Shown one piece after another: positions 51,379 through 61,900 of a stretch of 64,000 bases of DNA. The notes beneath the pieces were generated by a model, which had not been told where the DNA came from, searched no databases, and was given only the letters and a program-made list of their open reading frames with translations. The position numbers were made by a program, and so were the translations under genes. Positions within the stretch are counted from its first letter, which is position 1; every line of letters begins with the position of its first letter. Where the stretch lies: assembly GCA_964251665.1 (NCBI GenBank), contig CAXUKO010000003.1:62001-126000 (forward strand). The letters run 5' to 3'. This DNA is from JBBQLG01 sp964251665 (GTDB taxonomy: Bacteria; Bacteroidota; Bacteroidia; Cytophagales; Spirosomataceae).

Positions 51379-51438
51379 TTTGGATAAGTGGTTTCTCTAT
51401 CGATGCTTCAGCATGACAGTAAAACCCACTTATCCCAA
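51379..51438 (-). terminator. hairpin after the RND pump gene
   Basis: TTTGGATAAGTGG-TTT (51379-51394) pairs with AAACCCACTTATCCCAA (51422-51438), with one bulge. A smaller ATGCT-TC-AGCAT hairpin sits in the loop. It follows the minus-strand pump gene and separates it from the ABC genes upstream. Confidence 0.6.
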
Positions 51439-51440
51439 GC

Positions 51441-54400
51441 TTAAATGCTTATCGGCTCGGTCTGCTTCCGGCGTCCTTTTCGAGTAGCGGTATGCGCCCG
51501 GTTAATGTTAAAGAACCGGTAAATGATCGGAAAAATCAGCAGCGTTAGTATCGTCGCCGTAATTAGCCCACCGATAACAACGATGGCTAAGGGCTTCTGT
51601 GTTTCCGAGCCAATACCCGATGAAACGGCTGCGGGCAACAGGCCAATAGCCGCCATCATGGCCGTCATTACCACGGGTCGGATGCGCGAACGAACGCCTT
51701 CGGCAATCGCCTGATCCAGATTCAGCCCCGCCATGAGGTTCTGGTTAAACACGGTGATCAGAATGACACCGTTCTGTACGCAGATACCAAACAGAGCAAT
51801 GAAGCCAACCCCCGCTGAAATACCGAAAATAGTACCTGTAGCGTGCAAAGCCAGAATGCCCCCAATCAGCGCGAAGGGCACGTTCAGCAGCACCAGCCCG
51901 GCATCTTTGACATTGCCAAATAATACGAACAGAATCACAAAAATGGCCAACAGACTAAGTGGTACTACCTGGCCTAGCCGCTTACTGGCCCGCACCTGAT
52001 TCTCAAATTCCCCCGTCCATTCGACATCATAGCCGCGCTCGAATTTCACCGTTTCCTGTACTTTTCGCTGGGCCTCGGCAATGGTGCTGCCCAGATCGCG
52101 TTCGCGTACAGAAAACTTCACCCCAATAAACCGCTTGTTCTTATCCCGATACACAAAAGCCGGACCGGTCAGCGTGCGGATGGTGGCAATCTCTTTAAGT
52201 GGAATTTTATCACCCCGAATGGTGGGTACCATTAATAGACCAATGTCCTCCTCGTTCTTGCGAAAATCGGGCTGATAGCGCACCCGGATATCAAATTTGC
52301 GTTCGCCCTCATAAAGCTGACTGGCCGTTTTACCGCCGATGGCCATTTCAATAACCGCTTCGGCATCGCCCACGCGTACCCCGTAAAAGGCCATCTTCTG
52401 CTTGTCGACGTAAATGCTCATTTCGGGCTGACCGACATTACGCAGGATACCTACGTCTTTTACCCCCGGCACATCACGAATAGCGGCCAGCACCTGATCG
52501 GCGTATTTGTCTAATTCTGCCAGGTCACTGCCGAAGATTTTAACGGCATTACTGGCGTTCATACCAGCCACTGCTTCGGCCACATTGTCGATGATGGGCT
52601 GCGAGTAATTGTAATTGATGCCCTGAAACTGCTTCAGCTTGGCGTCCATCTCTTCGATCAACTGGTCGGTTGTAAACTTATGGCCGGGCCGACGTTCGGG
52701 CCAGTCGGCCTTAGGCTTCAGGTTGACCTGCATCTGTACGTAATAAAATCCCGACGGGTCGGTACCATCGTTGGAGCGGCCCGTCTGCGACAGCACACCA
52801 TTCACCTCGGGGAAATCCTGAAGTTTTCCCCGCAGGATACGGACCATTTTTGTTGTTTCGCCCAGCGATGTACTCATGGGTAGTTTCGCTTCGACCCATA
52901 GAGCGCCTTCGTTAAGTTGTGGCAGAAATTCAGTCCCCAGCAGGGTAGCTGACGCAAACGTAAGCCCCATAAACGTCAGGGCTCCGACCATACTCAGTTT
53001 ACGGTGCGTATACGTCCAGGTGAAGCCCCGCGTAACGATGGTATCAAAGAAACGGACGATTGGATTGTTCTTCTCCCGCACATTTTTGTTCAGTAGGATC
53101 GAGCACAGCACCGGCACCAGCGTCAGCGTGAACAGCAACGCTCCGAGCAGGGCAAACCCTAATGTCCAGGCCAGGGGCGAAAACATCTTTCCTTCGACTT
53201 TTTCAAACGAAAAGATCGGCAGTAAGGCCGTGATGATGATAAGCTTGGAAAAGAAAACGGCCTTACCAAGGTCGGTGCCGGTTTTTCGAATTAAGCCAAG
53301 TTTAGCCAGTCGATTGAATTTTGGCATCCCAACCTGATGCGCTTTGTGATCGAGCACCACAAAAACACCCTCGACCATGACTACAGCGCCGTCAATGATA
53401 ATGCCGAAATCCACTGCCCCCATTGACAGTAAGTTAGCCGACATGCCTCGCAACCGCAGACAGACGAACGCAAACAGCAGTGCCAACGGAATAATTATGC
53501 TGACAATTAGTGTAGTACGCCAGTCGGCCATGAACAGAAACACAATAACGGTTACGAACAGAATACCTTCGGCCAGATTGTGCAGTACGGTTTCGGTGCA
53601 GTAGGCCATCAGGTTGTCGCGGTCGTAGAAGGTGACCATCTTCACGTCGGAAGGCAGCACTTTCTCGTTCAGTTCGGCAATTTTGGCTTTTACCCGGCCC
53701 AGCACCTCCGATGGGTTCTCGCCCTTGCGCTGGACAATTATGCCTTCGACCACGTCGTCGTCCAGTCCCAGGCCTACCTGCCCCACGCGTGGCTGATTGG
53801 ATTCCACCACCTGCGCCACATCACGTACAAGTACCGGAAGTCCGCCCTGTTCATCCACGATAATGGCTTCGATGTCGGCGATGTTAGTCAGCAAACCAAT
53901 ACCCCGTACGACGTAGGCCTGGCCGCTTTTCTCGATCACGTCTCCCCCTACATTCAGGTTATTCTGCGTCACAGCGTTATACACCTCCGACGGAGTGATG
54001 CCGTATTTCTGCAACTGCATCGGGTTGACCATGATCTCATAGGTCTTTTCCCGGCCTCCAAAGGCTACAATGTCAGCCACGCCCGGCACAGCACGCAGTT
54101 GCCGATCGATCACCCAGTTCTGAATGGTCAACAACTCGCGCGTGTCGCGGCTGGGTGATTTAAGGGTATAGCGGAAAATCTCGCCCGTTGGGCCGTAGGG
54201 TGGCTGCACATCCGGTTCGACGCCCTCGGGCAGGGAGAGCGTCCGCAACTGATTGTTGACCTGTTGCCGGGCGAAGAAATCATCGACATTGTCCTCAAAG
54301 ATGATCTTCATCACCGACAGCCCGAACATGGTAATGGAGCGCACATTGGTTTTGCGCTGCACCGAGTTCATGGCTACTTCGATGGGGACGGTTACGAACC

Positions 54401-54596
54401 GCTCCACTTCTTCAGCACTGCGCCCGTTCCATTCTGTCACCACAATAATCTGTGTATTGGTAACGTCGGGAAACGCTTCGATGGGGGTGTTGAGATAACT
54501 GTAGATACCGGCCAGCGTGAGCGTACCAACCATGAAAAACACGAAAAAACGGTTCTTCAGGGAGAACGTGAGGATTGATTTAATGAGGTTGTTCAT
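51441..54596 (-). CDS. heavy-metal efflux RND pump (CzcA/CusA family)
   Basis: The inner-membrane proton-driven pump of a tripartite metal exporter; 1051 residues. Two repeats of one plus five membrane segments with large periplasmic domains between. The family region in segment 4 reads AVDFGIIIDGAVVMVEGVFV near residue 397, with the proton-relay Asp residues and Glu. The RND pattern at the N-terminus (FSLKNRFFVFFMVGTLTLAGIYSYLNTPIEAFPDVTN) is typical of heavy-metal pumps. The start overlaps the adaptor stop by 1 base (TGATG). The metal (Cu/Ag versus Co/Zn/Cd) cannot be told. Confidence 0.93.
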   Translation of the reverse strand: MNNLIKSILTFSLKNRFFVFFMVGTLTLAGIYSYLNTPIEAFPDVTNTQIIVVTEWNGRSAEEVERFVTVPIEVAMNSVQRKTNVRSITMFGLSVMKIIFEDNVDDFFARQQVNNQLRTLSLPEGVEPDVQPPYGPTGEIFRYTLKSPSRDTRELLTIQNWVIDRQLRAVPGVADIVAFGGREKTYEIMVNPMQLQKYGITPSEVYNAVTQNNLNVGGDVIEKSGQAYVVRGIGLLTNIADIEAIIVDEQGGLPVLVRDVAQVVESNQPRVGQVGLGLDDDVVEGIIVQRKGENPSEVLGRVKAKIAELNEKVLPSDVKMVTFYDRDNLMAYCTETVLHNLAEGILFVTVIVFLFMADWRTTLIVSIIIPLALLFAFVCLRLRGMSANLLSMGAVDFGIIIDGAVVMVEGVFVVLDHKAHQVGMPKFNRLAKLGLIRKTGTDLGKAVFFSKLIIITALLPIFSFEKVEGKMFSPLAWTLGFALLGALLFTLTLVPVLCSILLNKNVREKNNPIVRFFDTIVTRGFTWTYTHRKLSMVGALTFMGLTFASATLLGTEFLPQLNEGALWVEAKLPMSTSLGETTKMVRILRGKLQDFPEVNGVLSQTGRSNDGTDPSGFYYVQMQVNLKPKADWPERRPGHKFTTDQLIEEMDAKLKQFQGINYNYSQPIIDNVAEAVAGMNASNAVKIFGSDLAELDKYADQVLAAIRDVPGVKDVGILRNVGQPEMSIYVDKQKMAFYGVRVGDAEAVIEMAIGGKTASQLYEGERKFDIRVRYQPDFRKNEEDIGLLMVPTIRGDKIPLKEIATIRTLTGPAFVYRDKNKRFIGVKFSVRERDLGSTIAEAQRKVQETVKFERGYDVEWTGEFENQVRASKRLGQVVPLSLLAIFVILFVLFGNVKDAGLVLLNVPFALIGGILALHATGTIFGISAGVGFIALFGICVQNGVILITVFNQNLMAGLNLDQAIAEGVRSRIRPVVMTAMMAAIGLLPAAVSSGIGSETQKPLAIVVIGGLITATILTLLIFPIIYRFFNINRAHTATRKGRRKQTEPISI

Positions 54597-55687
54597 CAGT
54601 CGTTCAGAGCATCATAGATGAGTAGCTGCGATTGTGTAATCACTTTCTCGCCGGGTTTCAGCCCGCTGCGGATGTAGGCGATGGTACCCTGCGAGCGGTG
54701 AATCTGCACTTCGCGGGTGTCGATATGCTGCCGGTCGTGAAAAACCATCACGAACTGTTTGCTCTTGTCGAAGATCAGCGCACCGGCCGGAATAGCAGGC
54801 AGCGAACCGGTTTCCTCGAACGCCAGCGTCATACTGGCATTCATACCGGGCTTAAGCAGCATCTGTTCGTTGGTTAGCCGGACGCGCACCTGCATGGTTT
54901 TGGTGGTCTGGTCCAGTACGTTATAAACCTTGTCGACTACCCCGCGAAACACCCGGTCAGGATAGCTCAGCGTTTGAATCTGGGCGGGCAATCCTACTTT
55001 TATCCGTGCAATATCCGACTCGTTCACACTGGCCAGCACCCAGATTTCATTGAGCTGCGAGATCGTAAAAACAGCGTTGGCATCGTCGGAACGGAGTTGC
55101 GTGCCCCGATTGATATTTTTCTCCAGTACATAGCCCGAAATGGGGGCTTTTACCAACGCCCCCGACTGTTGGTCGGCTCCGTAGATCTGCAGCACTTCCT
55201 TAAGGCGAATCAACTCGGCCGCTTCACGTTCCACTTCTTTCTGCGCCGTCAGCACGTCGCGCTCCGAGTTGAGTTTGTCGGCATACATTTCTTTGGCGAC
55301 CTGCTGATTTTTCTGCGCCAGCCGGAGTTCGGCCTGCGCCTGAATCAGTTCACTGTTGTAGCCCGCTACCTCACCGGACTGGATTACGGCCAGTATCTGC
55401 CCTTTTTGTACGTAGTCGCCCAGTTCGGCCCGCACATCACGCACGTTGCCGCCCACTAACGGGAACACTTTGATGACCCGGTTCTCGTCGGGTACAACCC
55501 GGCCGATGAGCCGCAGCTGACTGCGAACAGGCTGCATCACCACAGCTTCGGTTCTGATACGGGCGAGCATGGTGTCGGTTAGCGAAAAAGCCGCTTTTTT
55601 GTCCGTTACGGCTGGTTTCTGCTCTTTCGAGCAGGCAATAATCAGGCTGAATAAGCCCGCACTCAGGAGTAGCTGTACTGATTTCAT
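54596..55687 (-). CDS. RND efflux adaptor, lipoprotein (CzcB/CusB type)
   Basis: A 363-residue membrane-fusion protein with lipobox IIAC (Cys19). Order: beta-barrel and lipoyl halves around an alpha-helical hairpin (residues 105-165, many Glu, Gln and Lys). The lipoyl region reads VRAELGDYVQKGQILAVIQSGEV near 90, and the C-terminal membrane-proximal part ends ITQSQLLIYDALND. No extra metal-binding N-terminal His/Met tract is present. It is coupled to the pump gene by 1 base and to the outer-membrane gene by a 9-base gap. Confidence 0.92.
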   Translation of the reverse strand: MKSVQLLLSAGLFSLIIACSKEQKPAVTDKKAAFSLTDTMLARIRTEAVVMQPVRSQLRLIGRVVPDENRVIKVFPLVGGNVRDVRAELGDYVQKGQILAVIQSGEVAGYNSELIQAQAELRLAQKNQQVAKEMYADKLNSERDVLTAQKEVEREAAELIRLKEVLQIYGADQQSGALVKAPISGYVLEKNINRGTQLRSDDANAVFTISQLNEIWVLASVNESDIARIKVGLPAQIQTLSYPDRVFRGVVDKVYNVLDQTTKTMQVRVRLTNEQMLLKPGMNASMTLAFEETGSLPAIPAGALIFDKSKQFVMVFHDRQHIDTREVQIHRSQGTIAYIRSGLKPGEKVITQSQLLIYDALND

Positions 55688-55696
55688 GATGCCGGA

Positions 55697-56947
55697 TTAC
55701 TTAAAAAGGTCAGTGCCCAGGGTGAAATTGAGCTGTTCGTATGCGTTGACGCGGTCGGCACTGAGCCGGTTGAGCTGCTGTACGTTCTGGAGATACGTCT
55801 CAAACAGGTCCACAAACTCGATGAGAGACAGATTGCCTTTCTCGAAGTTGCGCAGTACACCCTGGTTCAATTCGTCGAACTGCGTCTGAAAACCGGGGTC
55901 GAGCGCCTGATAAGCCGCTTCGGTCTGCTGAATCTGTTGTAAAGCAGCCTGCACTTCGTTTTCAATTACCGTCCGGGTGTTGCGCTGCACTAACCGCTGG
56001 TAGTCGGCCTGTGCGCGCGCTGAACGGATGTTTCCCTGATTTTTATTTAGCAGGGGCAAGTCCATACTTAGCGTTACGGCGGTATAATTGGGGGTGTAGG
56101 AAGCGTTTTGGTCGTAGAGACCACCAATGCGGATGTCGGGAGTCGCCAGGGCTTTCTGCAGTGATACATTGGCTTCGGCCTGCCGCACCAGCGTTTCGGC
56201 TCCGCGCAGGTCGGGCCGGTTATCGAGGGCCAGGTTCACCGCCTGATCCAGCGAGGGCAACGTGGTCGCGTAACGGTTCAGGTCAGCAGGAGACGTTAGC
56301 GGACGAATGGCCGATGTTGTCTGGAGCAGCGTCCGCAGATCGCGCTGCTGACCGGTCAACTGGTTACGCAGATCCAGTTGGTCATTGGTTAACTGCAGCA
56401 GCAACGCTTTTAGCCGGACCAGCTCACGAAGCGCCACATTGTTCCGGCTATACTGTCGTTCGAAAGCCTGAATGGTTTCCGTTAGCCGGGTACGCTGACT
56501 GGTATAGACGATCAGCGTGTTCCGGGTGAAATAAACGTCGTAAAACCGGCTACGCAGTTCAAACCGCAGCGTTCGGAGTAAATCAGCGAATTGTAGTTCG
56601 GTGAGTCGGGACTGCTCCGTCGCTACGGCCACGCGCTTGTTACGTTTGCCTGCCAGCAGAATGGTTTGCTGAATCGAAAATGCTTTCTGGCCGTTGCCGC
56701 CAATATCGAGCGGTCGGCTGATGGCCGGATTGTAGGCATTCAGTTCGGCATTGATCGTTGGGTTATCCAGCAGTCGCGCCTGAATGATCTGTGCCTGAGC
56801 CGCTTCGATTTGGAAACGACCGGCCAGGGCCAGCAGATTCCGTTGAATAAACAGGCTGTCCGCCTGTCGCAAGGTTAGCGACAACGTGTCCTGTGCCTGA
56901 ACGGCCACGCCAAACAGCGCAACAGCCCAGACTATGTACTTAGTCAT
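55697..56947 (-). CDS. TolC-family outer-membrane efflux protein (CzcC type)
   Basis: The outer-membrane channel of the metal exporter, 416 residues from ATG 56947. The signal peptide ends AVQAQ at about residue 19. Long amphipathic helices with two OEP repeats follow, for example LLDNPTINAELNAYNPAISRP near 55 and NRPDLRGAETLVRQAEANVSLQKA near 240. A start at 56989 would add a second hydrophobic stretch in front of the signal, so the inner ATG is preferred. The three genes CzcC, CzcB and CzcA form one minus-strand operon. Confidence 0.9.
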   Translation of the reverse strand: MTKYIVWAVALFGVAVQAQDTLSLTLRQADSLFIQRNLLALAGRFQIEAAQAQIIQARLLDNPTINAELNAYNPAISRPLDIGGNGQKAFSIQQTILLAGKRNKRVAVATEQSRLTELQFADLLRTLRFELRSRFYDVYFTRNTLIVYTSQRTRLTETIQAFERQYSRNNVALRELVRLKALLLQLTNDQLDLRNQLTGQQRDLRTLLQTTSAIRPLTSPADLNRYATTLPSLDQAVNLALDNRPDLRGAETLVRQAEANVSLQKALATPDIRIGGLYDQNASYTPNYTAVTLSMDLPLLNKNQGNIRSARAQADYQRLVQRNTRTVIENEVQAALQQIQQTEAAYQALDPGFQTQFDELNQGVLRNFEKGNLSLIEFVDLFETYLQNVQQLNRLSADRVNAYEQLNFTLGTDLFK

Positions 56948-57061
56948 TGGAGAAGTGAATAGGAATAGGTAAGTAAGGGTAAACGCCACTGAGTGTGTAA
57001 ACAGTCGGCAATGGTTGTGCCAACGCTGTAGTCTGACTGTCAGTTCGAACTTATTGACAAC

Positions 57062-57463
57062 CTACAGGAACTGAGGTGGAGGAGAGTGGATTTCCTTGAT
57101 CTGTGAGATGTAGGGCAGCGAAATAAATGGAATGGCTGCTACTGTTACCCGTACGCTAATGAAAGCAGGACACGATAGCCTGAACGGTAACGGAAGCGGT
57201 AAGGCTAATTTAACGAGTCTCCTTGCTACACCATCATCGTCATCCGGCTCGTTCTGCTCGGCAACATCGATGCCAAAAATATGCTCGAGTATCCATTCGC
57301 CGATGCTTTCCATCTCGTTAACGGACAAATCTTCCCGTATCACACCGGATGTCGTGCGATAGACGTGCTGATCAGGCGGGTTCACGCTGAAATTGAGCAC
57401 ATGAATGGCCATGAGCAAACAGAACAGCCGTTGTAGCCAGGAAGAATTGCGTTTGCGTTTCAT
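57062..57463 (-). CDS. small membrane-anchored protein before the czc operon
   Basis: A 133-residue protein. A hydrophobic segment (about 10-26, LQRLFCLLMAIHVLNFSV) after a basic start is signal-anchor-like. The middle is acidic (NEMESIGEWILEHIFGIDVAEQNEPDDDDG), followed by a hydrophobic stretch 88-120 and a Pro-rich end. I do not recognise a named family. Small proteins of this kind, as I recall, precede czcCBA operons in other Bacteroidota. It lies 114 bases upstream of the channel gene and could have a metal-linked role; that is an inference. Confidence 0.65.
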   Translation of the reverse strand: MKRKRNSSWLQRLFCLLMAIHVLNFSVNPPDQHVYRTTSGVIREDLSVNEMESIGEWILEHIFGIDVAEQNEPDDDDGVARRLVKLALPLPLPFRLSCPAFISVRVTVAAIPFISLPYISQIKEIHSPPPQFL

Positions 57464-57534
57464 GCGATTTTACGGGCCGTGAAGATAAGGATTTATACTT
57501 ACTCCAGTACTTCGGCAGTGCCAATCCCGTCTTC

Positions 57535-58896
57535 TTACCGTTTGGCAATAGTGGGTGCGGTTTTTCGGGTGCGGGCTTTTACCAATACCCATTCGCCTAC
57601 TTTCTTGCCCATAGCCGCTCCATTGTCCAGCGCCGTGCGGTAGTGAATGCCACCGTATAACCGGCTGATTGACGCCTGCTGAGCTGCGTCTTTGAAGGAT
57701 TTGAAGGACTGGACCCCATGTCCGTACTTAAATTCGGTCGAATCGGTAAAGGCGATGTTGTCGCCCAGTAATTGGGTTAGCACCGTAGCGGCAGCCGCTG
57801 TGATGGTGCTGTGCCCGCTCGGATATTCGGGGAAAGGGGGTGTCTGCAGGAAGGGCGCCCATTTGGGGTCGATGGTCTTGTTGATGACCGTTTCAGGCCG
57901 GACGGTTTTAGATCGGTATTTTTCATCCCAGCAGGCAATGAACCCGTCGGCCAGGGCCAGCGATGTCAGGGTGTAGGCTTCTACACAGGGCAGCAGCTTC
58001 AGTTTTTCCTGACGGGTCACTGTTTCGGCGATGGCTAACCAGTGACCGCCCGGCGTCATCTTTTTGGATGCATACGATACGTGGCCCGCCACGTTCATCA
58101 CAAAGGCGTTGTCGTCCCAGAAGTACGCAATGGCTTTTTGTTCGGTAGTCAGCTTATTGCCAACTTCATACACCTCCATCACTTCTTTATGATACGGCGA
58201 TGTTTTGGTCAGGCTGAATGACAGCGGTCGGGGCGGCATAAACTGGTTGCAGGTATCCATCACATAACAGCGAATTTTATTCCACTGAGGCTCGGCGGCA
58301 TCCATGTAGGCTGGTGGAGTAGGCACCCACGTACCTTCTTCGTTGGTGACGGTATGCTTGAATCCCCGCGTTTGTTTGTAATGGTCTTTAGCCGCGTAGT
58401 CGAGCACATGTTTGGCTACCGACTCTCCGTAGGCCATTGACCGCTCATAGACGTCGTCTGGAACACCATCTTTTTTGAAGTTTGCGTAAAATTCTTTTTC
58501 GAACTCATCGAAAAAGTCGACCGAGAACGTCAGGGCACGGCTAACCGTCAGAAACGCGTGGGCACTGGCCAGCGGAAAGCAATAGGCCTTACCCGCTTCG
58601 GGTTTGGGTCCGGGTTCAAATGATTTGAGTTTGCCCGCCAGCGACTCATAATTGGCATCGGAGGGCACTAAGGCTTCGTAGCCCGCCAGGTTCGTGTATA
58701 CGTAGATGCGACTGGCTACCGGGGGCGAAAAAATATCATGGATGACAACCTGCGTCAGTTTGTCGATGCATTGGTTATAGCGTTCGGGATTGGCGGCTTT
58801 GGCATTATACTCAGTCGGTGTAGCCGGTTTTTGGCAACCGGAAATTCCCCACAAACACAGGGCAACGAGAGAAACAAAGAGGTGACGGGCTTTCAT
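57535..58896 (-). CDS. vanadium-dependent haloperoxidase-like PAP2 lipoprotein
   Basis: A 453-residue lipoprotein (lipobox GISGC, Cys21). The complete PAP2/haloperoxidase vanadate or phosphate site is present: KX6RP at residues 326-334 (KYRSKTVRP), PSGH at 359-362 and SRX5H at 411-418 (SRLYGGIH). Relatives oxidise halides with hydrogen peroxide or remove phosphate; activity cannot be told apart by sequence alone. It lies 56 bases after a VCBS/UnbV gene in one direction, a combination I recall from other Bacteroidota and so probably one operon. Confidence 0.88.
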   Translation of the reverse strand: MKARHLFVSLVALCLWGISGCQKPATPTEYNAKAANPERYNQCIDKLTQVVIHDIFSPPVASRIYVYTNLAGYEALVPSDANYESLAGKLKSFEPGPKPEAGKAYCFPLASAHAFLTVSRALTFSVDFFDEFEKEFYANFKKDGVPDDVYERSMAYGESVAKHVLDYAAKDHYKQTRGFKHTVTNEEGTWVPTPPAYMDAAEPQWNKIRCYVMDTCNQFMPPRPLSFSLTKTSPYHKEVMEVYEVGNKLTTEQKAIAYFWDDNAFVMNVAGHVSYASKKMTPGGHWLAIAETVTRQEKLKLLPCVEAYTLTSLALADGFIACWDEKYRSKTVRPETVINKTIDPKWAPFLQTPPFPEYPSGHSTITAAAATVLTQLLGDNIAFTDSTEFKYGHGVQSFKSFKDAAQQASISRLYGGIHYRTALDNGAAMGKKVGEWVLVKARTRKTAPTIAKR

Positions 58897-58952
58897 ACAG
58901 CTACGTTACGATTAGTATCGAACCACAAAAATATAGCAAAAAAACCATTTCT

Positions 58953-61900
58953 TCAGCGATGACTTTGTGCTTTTAATGTTGCCAATGGGCTGAAAACCTG
59001 AAGAGAAGCGGCATTACGAGCCACTAAAAGTAGTGGTCCGGCTGCTGTTTGGACTGACTGAATGTCCCTGATTTCACCATTGAGCACAAACCCGGTTTCG
59101 GTGGGCGACAGGCTTACAAAGCGCCCTCCACCCTCGTTCCGTAGTACCAGTCCGTAGCTGGCATCGTAGCGGCCCTGATAGGTGCTGACGCCATAGAAGT
59201 TACCTCCGCCTACCACGTCGGGGTCGCCATCCTGATCAAAATCGAACGCCCGCAAGGTAAAGAGTTTGGAGACTTGAGCCGCCATTGGTAGTTCGTGGGC
59301 AACAAACGTCCCGTTCTGGTTATCGAGGTAAACGGACGCAAACTGATTCACCAGCCGTTCGTCGGCACCGGCCAGTTCGTCGGTGGTAAACAGGTCGCTG
59401 ATGGGTTTCCCCGCGAAAGACACATAATCCGTAAAACGCTTGTTGATGATACCGGGCATCTGCTTGCCCAACTCATCACGAAAAGCGGCCGGAAACCAGT
59501 CGTTATCGTGTTTACAAGCCAGAATCTGCTCAACGGTCTGGTTATTGTCTACGTCTTTTACCCACATTTTCAACTCCGAAGCCGCCCCGTTCTTGCGGAA
59601 TTTCGTGTTCGTGCCGAGGTTGCCCGCCATCAGGTCAATGTCGCCATCGCGGTCGAAATCAGCGGCCAACAGGCATTGCCAGAAGCCATTGAGTGGCCCG
59701 TCAGCAATGGGCTTTCCGGCACTCAGACGACCATTCTCGTTCGTGAACACGGTAATCGGTATCCAGTCACCGGCTACAACCAGATCAGGATCACGGTCTT
59801 TATCGACATCGACCCAGACTGCATCGGTGAGCATGCCGACTTGCCGTAAGCCAGGTGCCAGCTTGTCAGTCTGGTCGGTAAACTGGCCGTGTCCGTTGTT
59901 AATGAGCAGATACGACCGGGGTGATTTGCCGTATTTGAACGCAACGACACGGCCGCCCACAAACAGATCCAGATCACCGTCGTGGTCAATATCGATTGGC
60001 CGAACGCAGCTTTTGTTATCGTACATGGGCGGCAGCGCGTTGGCCGCCGGGCTGAAGTGGCCGCGTCCGTCGTTCAGGTAAAGCCGGTCGGCGAGTTGGA
60101 GTGCTTCGCCCGAAAATTCATTACCGCCCGACACTACGTAAAGGTCTTTGTCGCGGTCGCCGTCTGCGTCAAAGAACAGTGCATCGACGTCTTCAAAGGC
60201 TGAGTCGGCCTGAAAAGCCGCCTGTGCACTGGTTATAAACTGGCCCGACGGTTGCTGAAGCATAAGCGCACCCGCCTGCCATCGTGCCCCACCGATGTAA
60301 AAATCGTCCAGTCCATCGCCGTTAACGTCGCCAACGGCCAGCTTCGGCCCTTCGGTCGATACCTTGAACGGCATCAGCGACTCGCGCACGAAGTCGAAGT
60401 AGGCCAGGTTCTCCTTATGCACAAAGGGAATATTCAGTTGTGACGACATGTCGGCAAACCGGGCCGGCTCGGGCTGCGCCGTGAAGTTATAGCCGGTTGC
60501 ATGACCCTGTGCGTCAGCCTGCCGAAGTGTCAGCGTCTGATTCGTTTTAACGTTGGTTTGCACGGCCATGCGCTGATTGGGCCAAATCACAATCAGGGAA
60601 TCAATTGTCGTCAGGCTGTCCAGTCCGAATGTCAGTAGTGGCTCTACAGCGGATTCAAAGCCCCGTGTGGTCTGTACCTCCTGCATCTGAAGGCCGTTGC
60701 GGGTTTTGAGCACAACTTTGGCACCCAGCCCGAATGGGTTAGGCGCATTGCCAGCCAGCTTCACTTTCAGGTAATGCCGGTCTGGAAACAGCGTGTTTGT
60801 CTGGTTCTCGTATAGACTGGCGGGTTCGTTCAGATTGTTGGTAATCAGGTCGAGATCACCGTCGTTGTCGAGGTCGGCATACGCGGCTCCGTTGGCACAG
60901 TTGGCCGTTTGAAAGCCCCACGCAGTTGATTTATCCTCGAAGATGAGACCCTTAGTGCCGTGATAGAGGTAGTTATGCACCTTGCCTTCGGGCATCATGC
61001 CGATGGTTGTTTGCGTAAGGGCGTGGGCTGGTCCACCACCCGACCGCTGCTCATCATCGGCTAAGTATTTCGTATAGTCGAGGTTATTGGGTCGGCGGGC
61101 AATGCCGTTGGCAACAAATAGATCTTTGACACCATCGTTGTCGTAGTCGGCCAGCAGGGCAGACCAACTCCAGTCAGTTGCTGCCACGCCCGCCGTTAGC
61201 CCAACGTCCATGAAGCGCTTGCCCGACTGGCTGATTTGCAGGCAGTTACGACTATACTGGTTCATGTAGCCGTATTGTAGTTTGTACTGGTAAATGTCCA
61301 GCGGATCTTCCCCGGATGACGATTTCTCGACCGTTTCATCGGCCGGGTACATATCCAGCGTCATTATGTCTGGGTACCCATCGTTGTTCACATCCGCCAC
61401 GTCGTTGCCCATCGAAAAACGACTCGTATGCGGAAACGCCGACCGAATACTTTCGACGAAGCCGCCTTTGCGATTGTTGATGTAGTAATAATCATCCTCG
61501 TGGAAATCATTGGAGACGTAAAGATCATCCCAGCCATCGTTGTTAATATCCGCCACCGACACACCCAGTCCGTAGCCCATAGTAGCCTGGTAGATGCCTG
61601 CCTGCGCAGTGACGTCGGTGAAATGCACCTCACCGGATCGCCGGACCGCCCCCCCTTGTCTCCTCCCAGAGGAGAGGGGAGCAGGCCCGGTAATTCTCCC
61701 CCTCTCCTCTGCGAAGAGAGGGGAGGGGGGGCGGTCCGGCGATCCGGTGAGGTCATTCCGAAACAGATAATCGCCAGCCTCCGCATCCCGTACCGTGCGG
61801 GCGGCTACATTATCGAAACTGCGAGAGGTGTGAACGGCATGGTTCAGCAGGTAGCAGTCGAGGTCGCCGTCATGGTCATAATCAAAGAAGGCGGCCTGAG

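Noticed and set aside
53580..54158. Plus-strand open frame of 192 codons opposite the RND pump gene
   Set aside because: It is a frame mirror of strongly conserved pump codons, without its own features.
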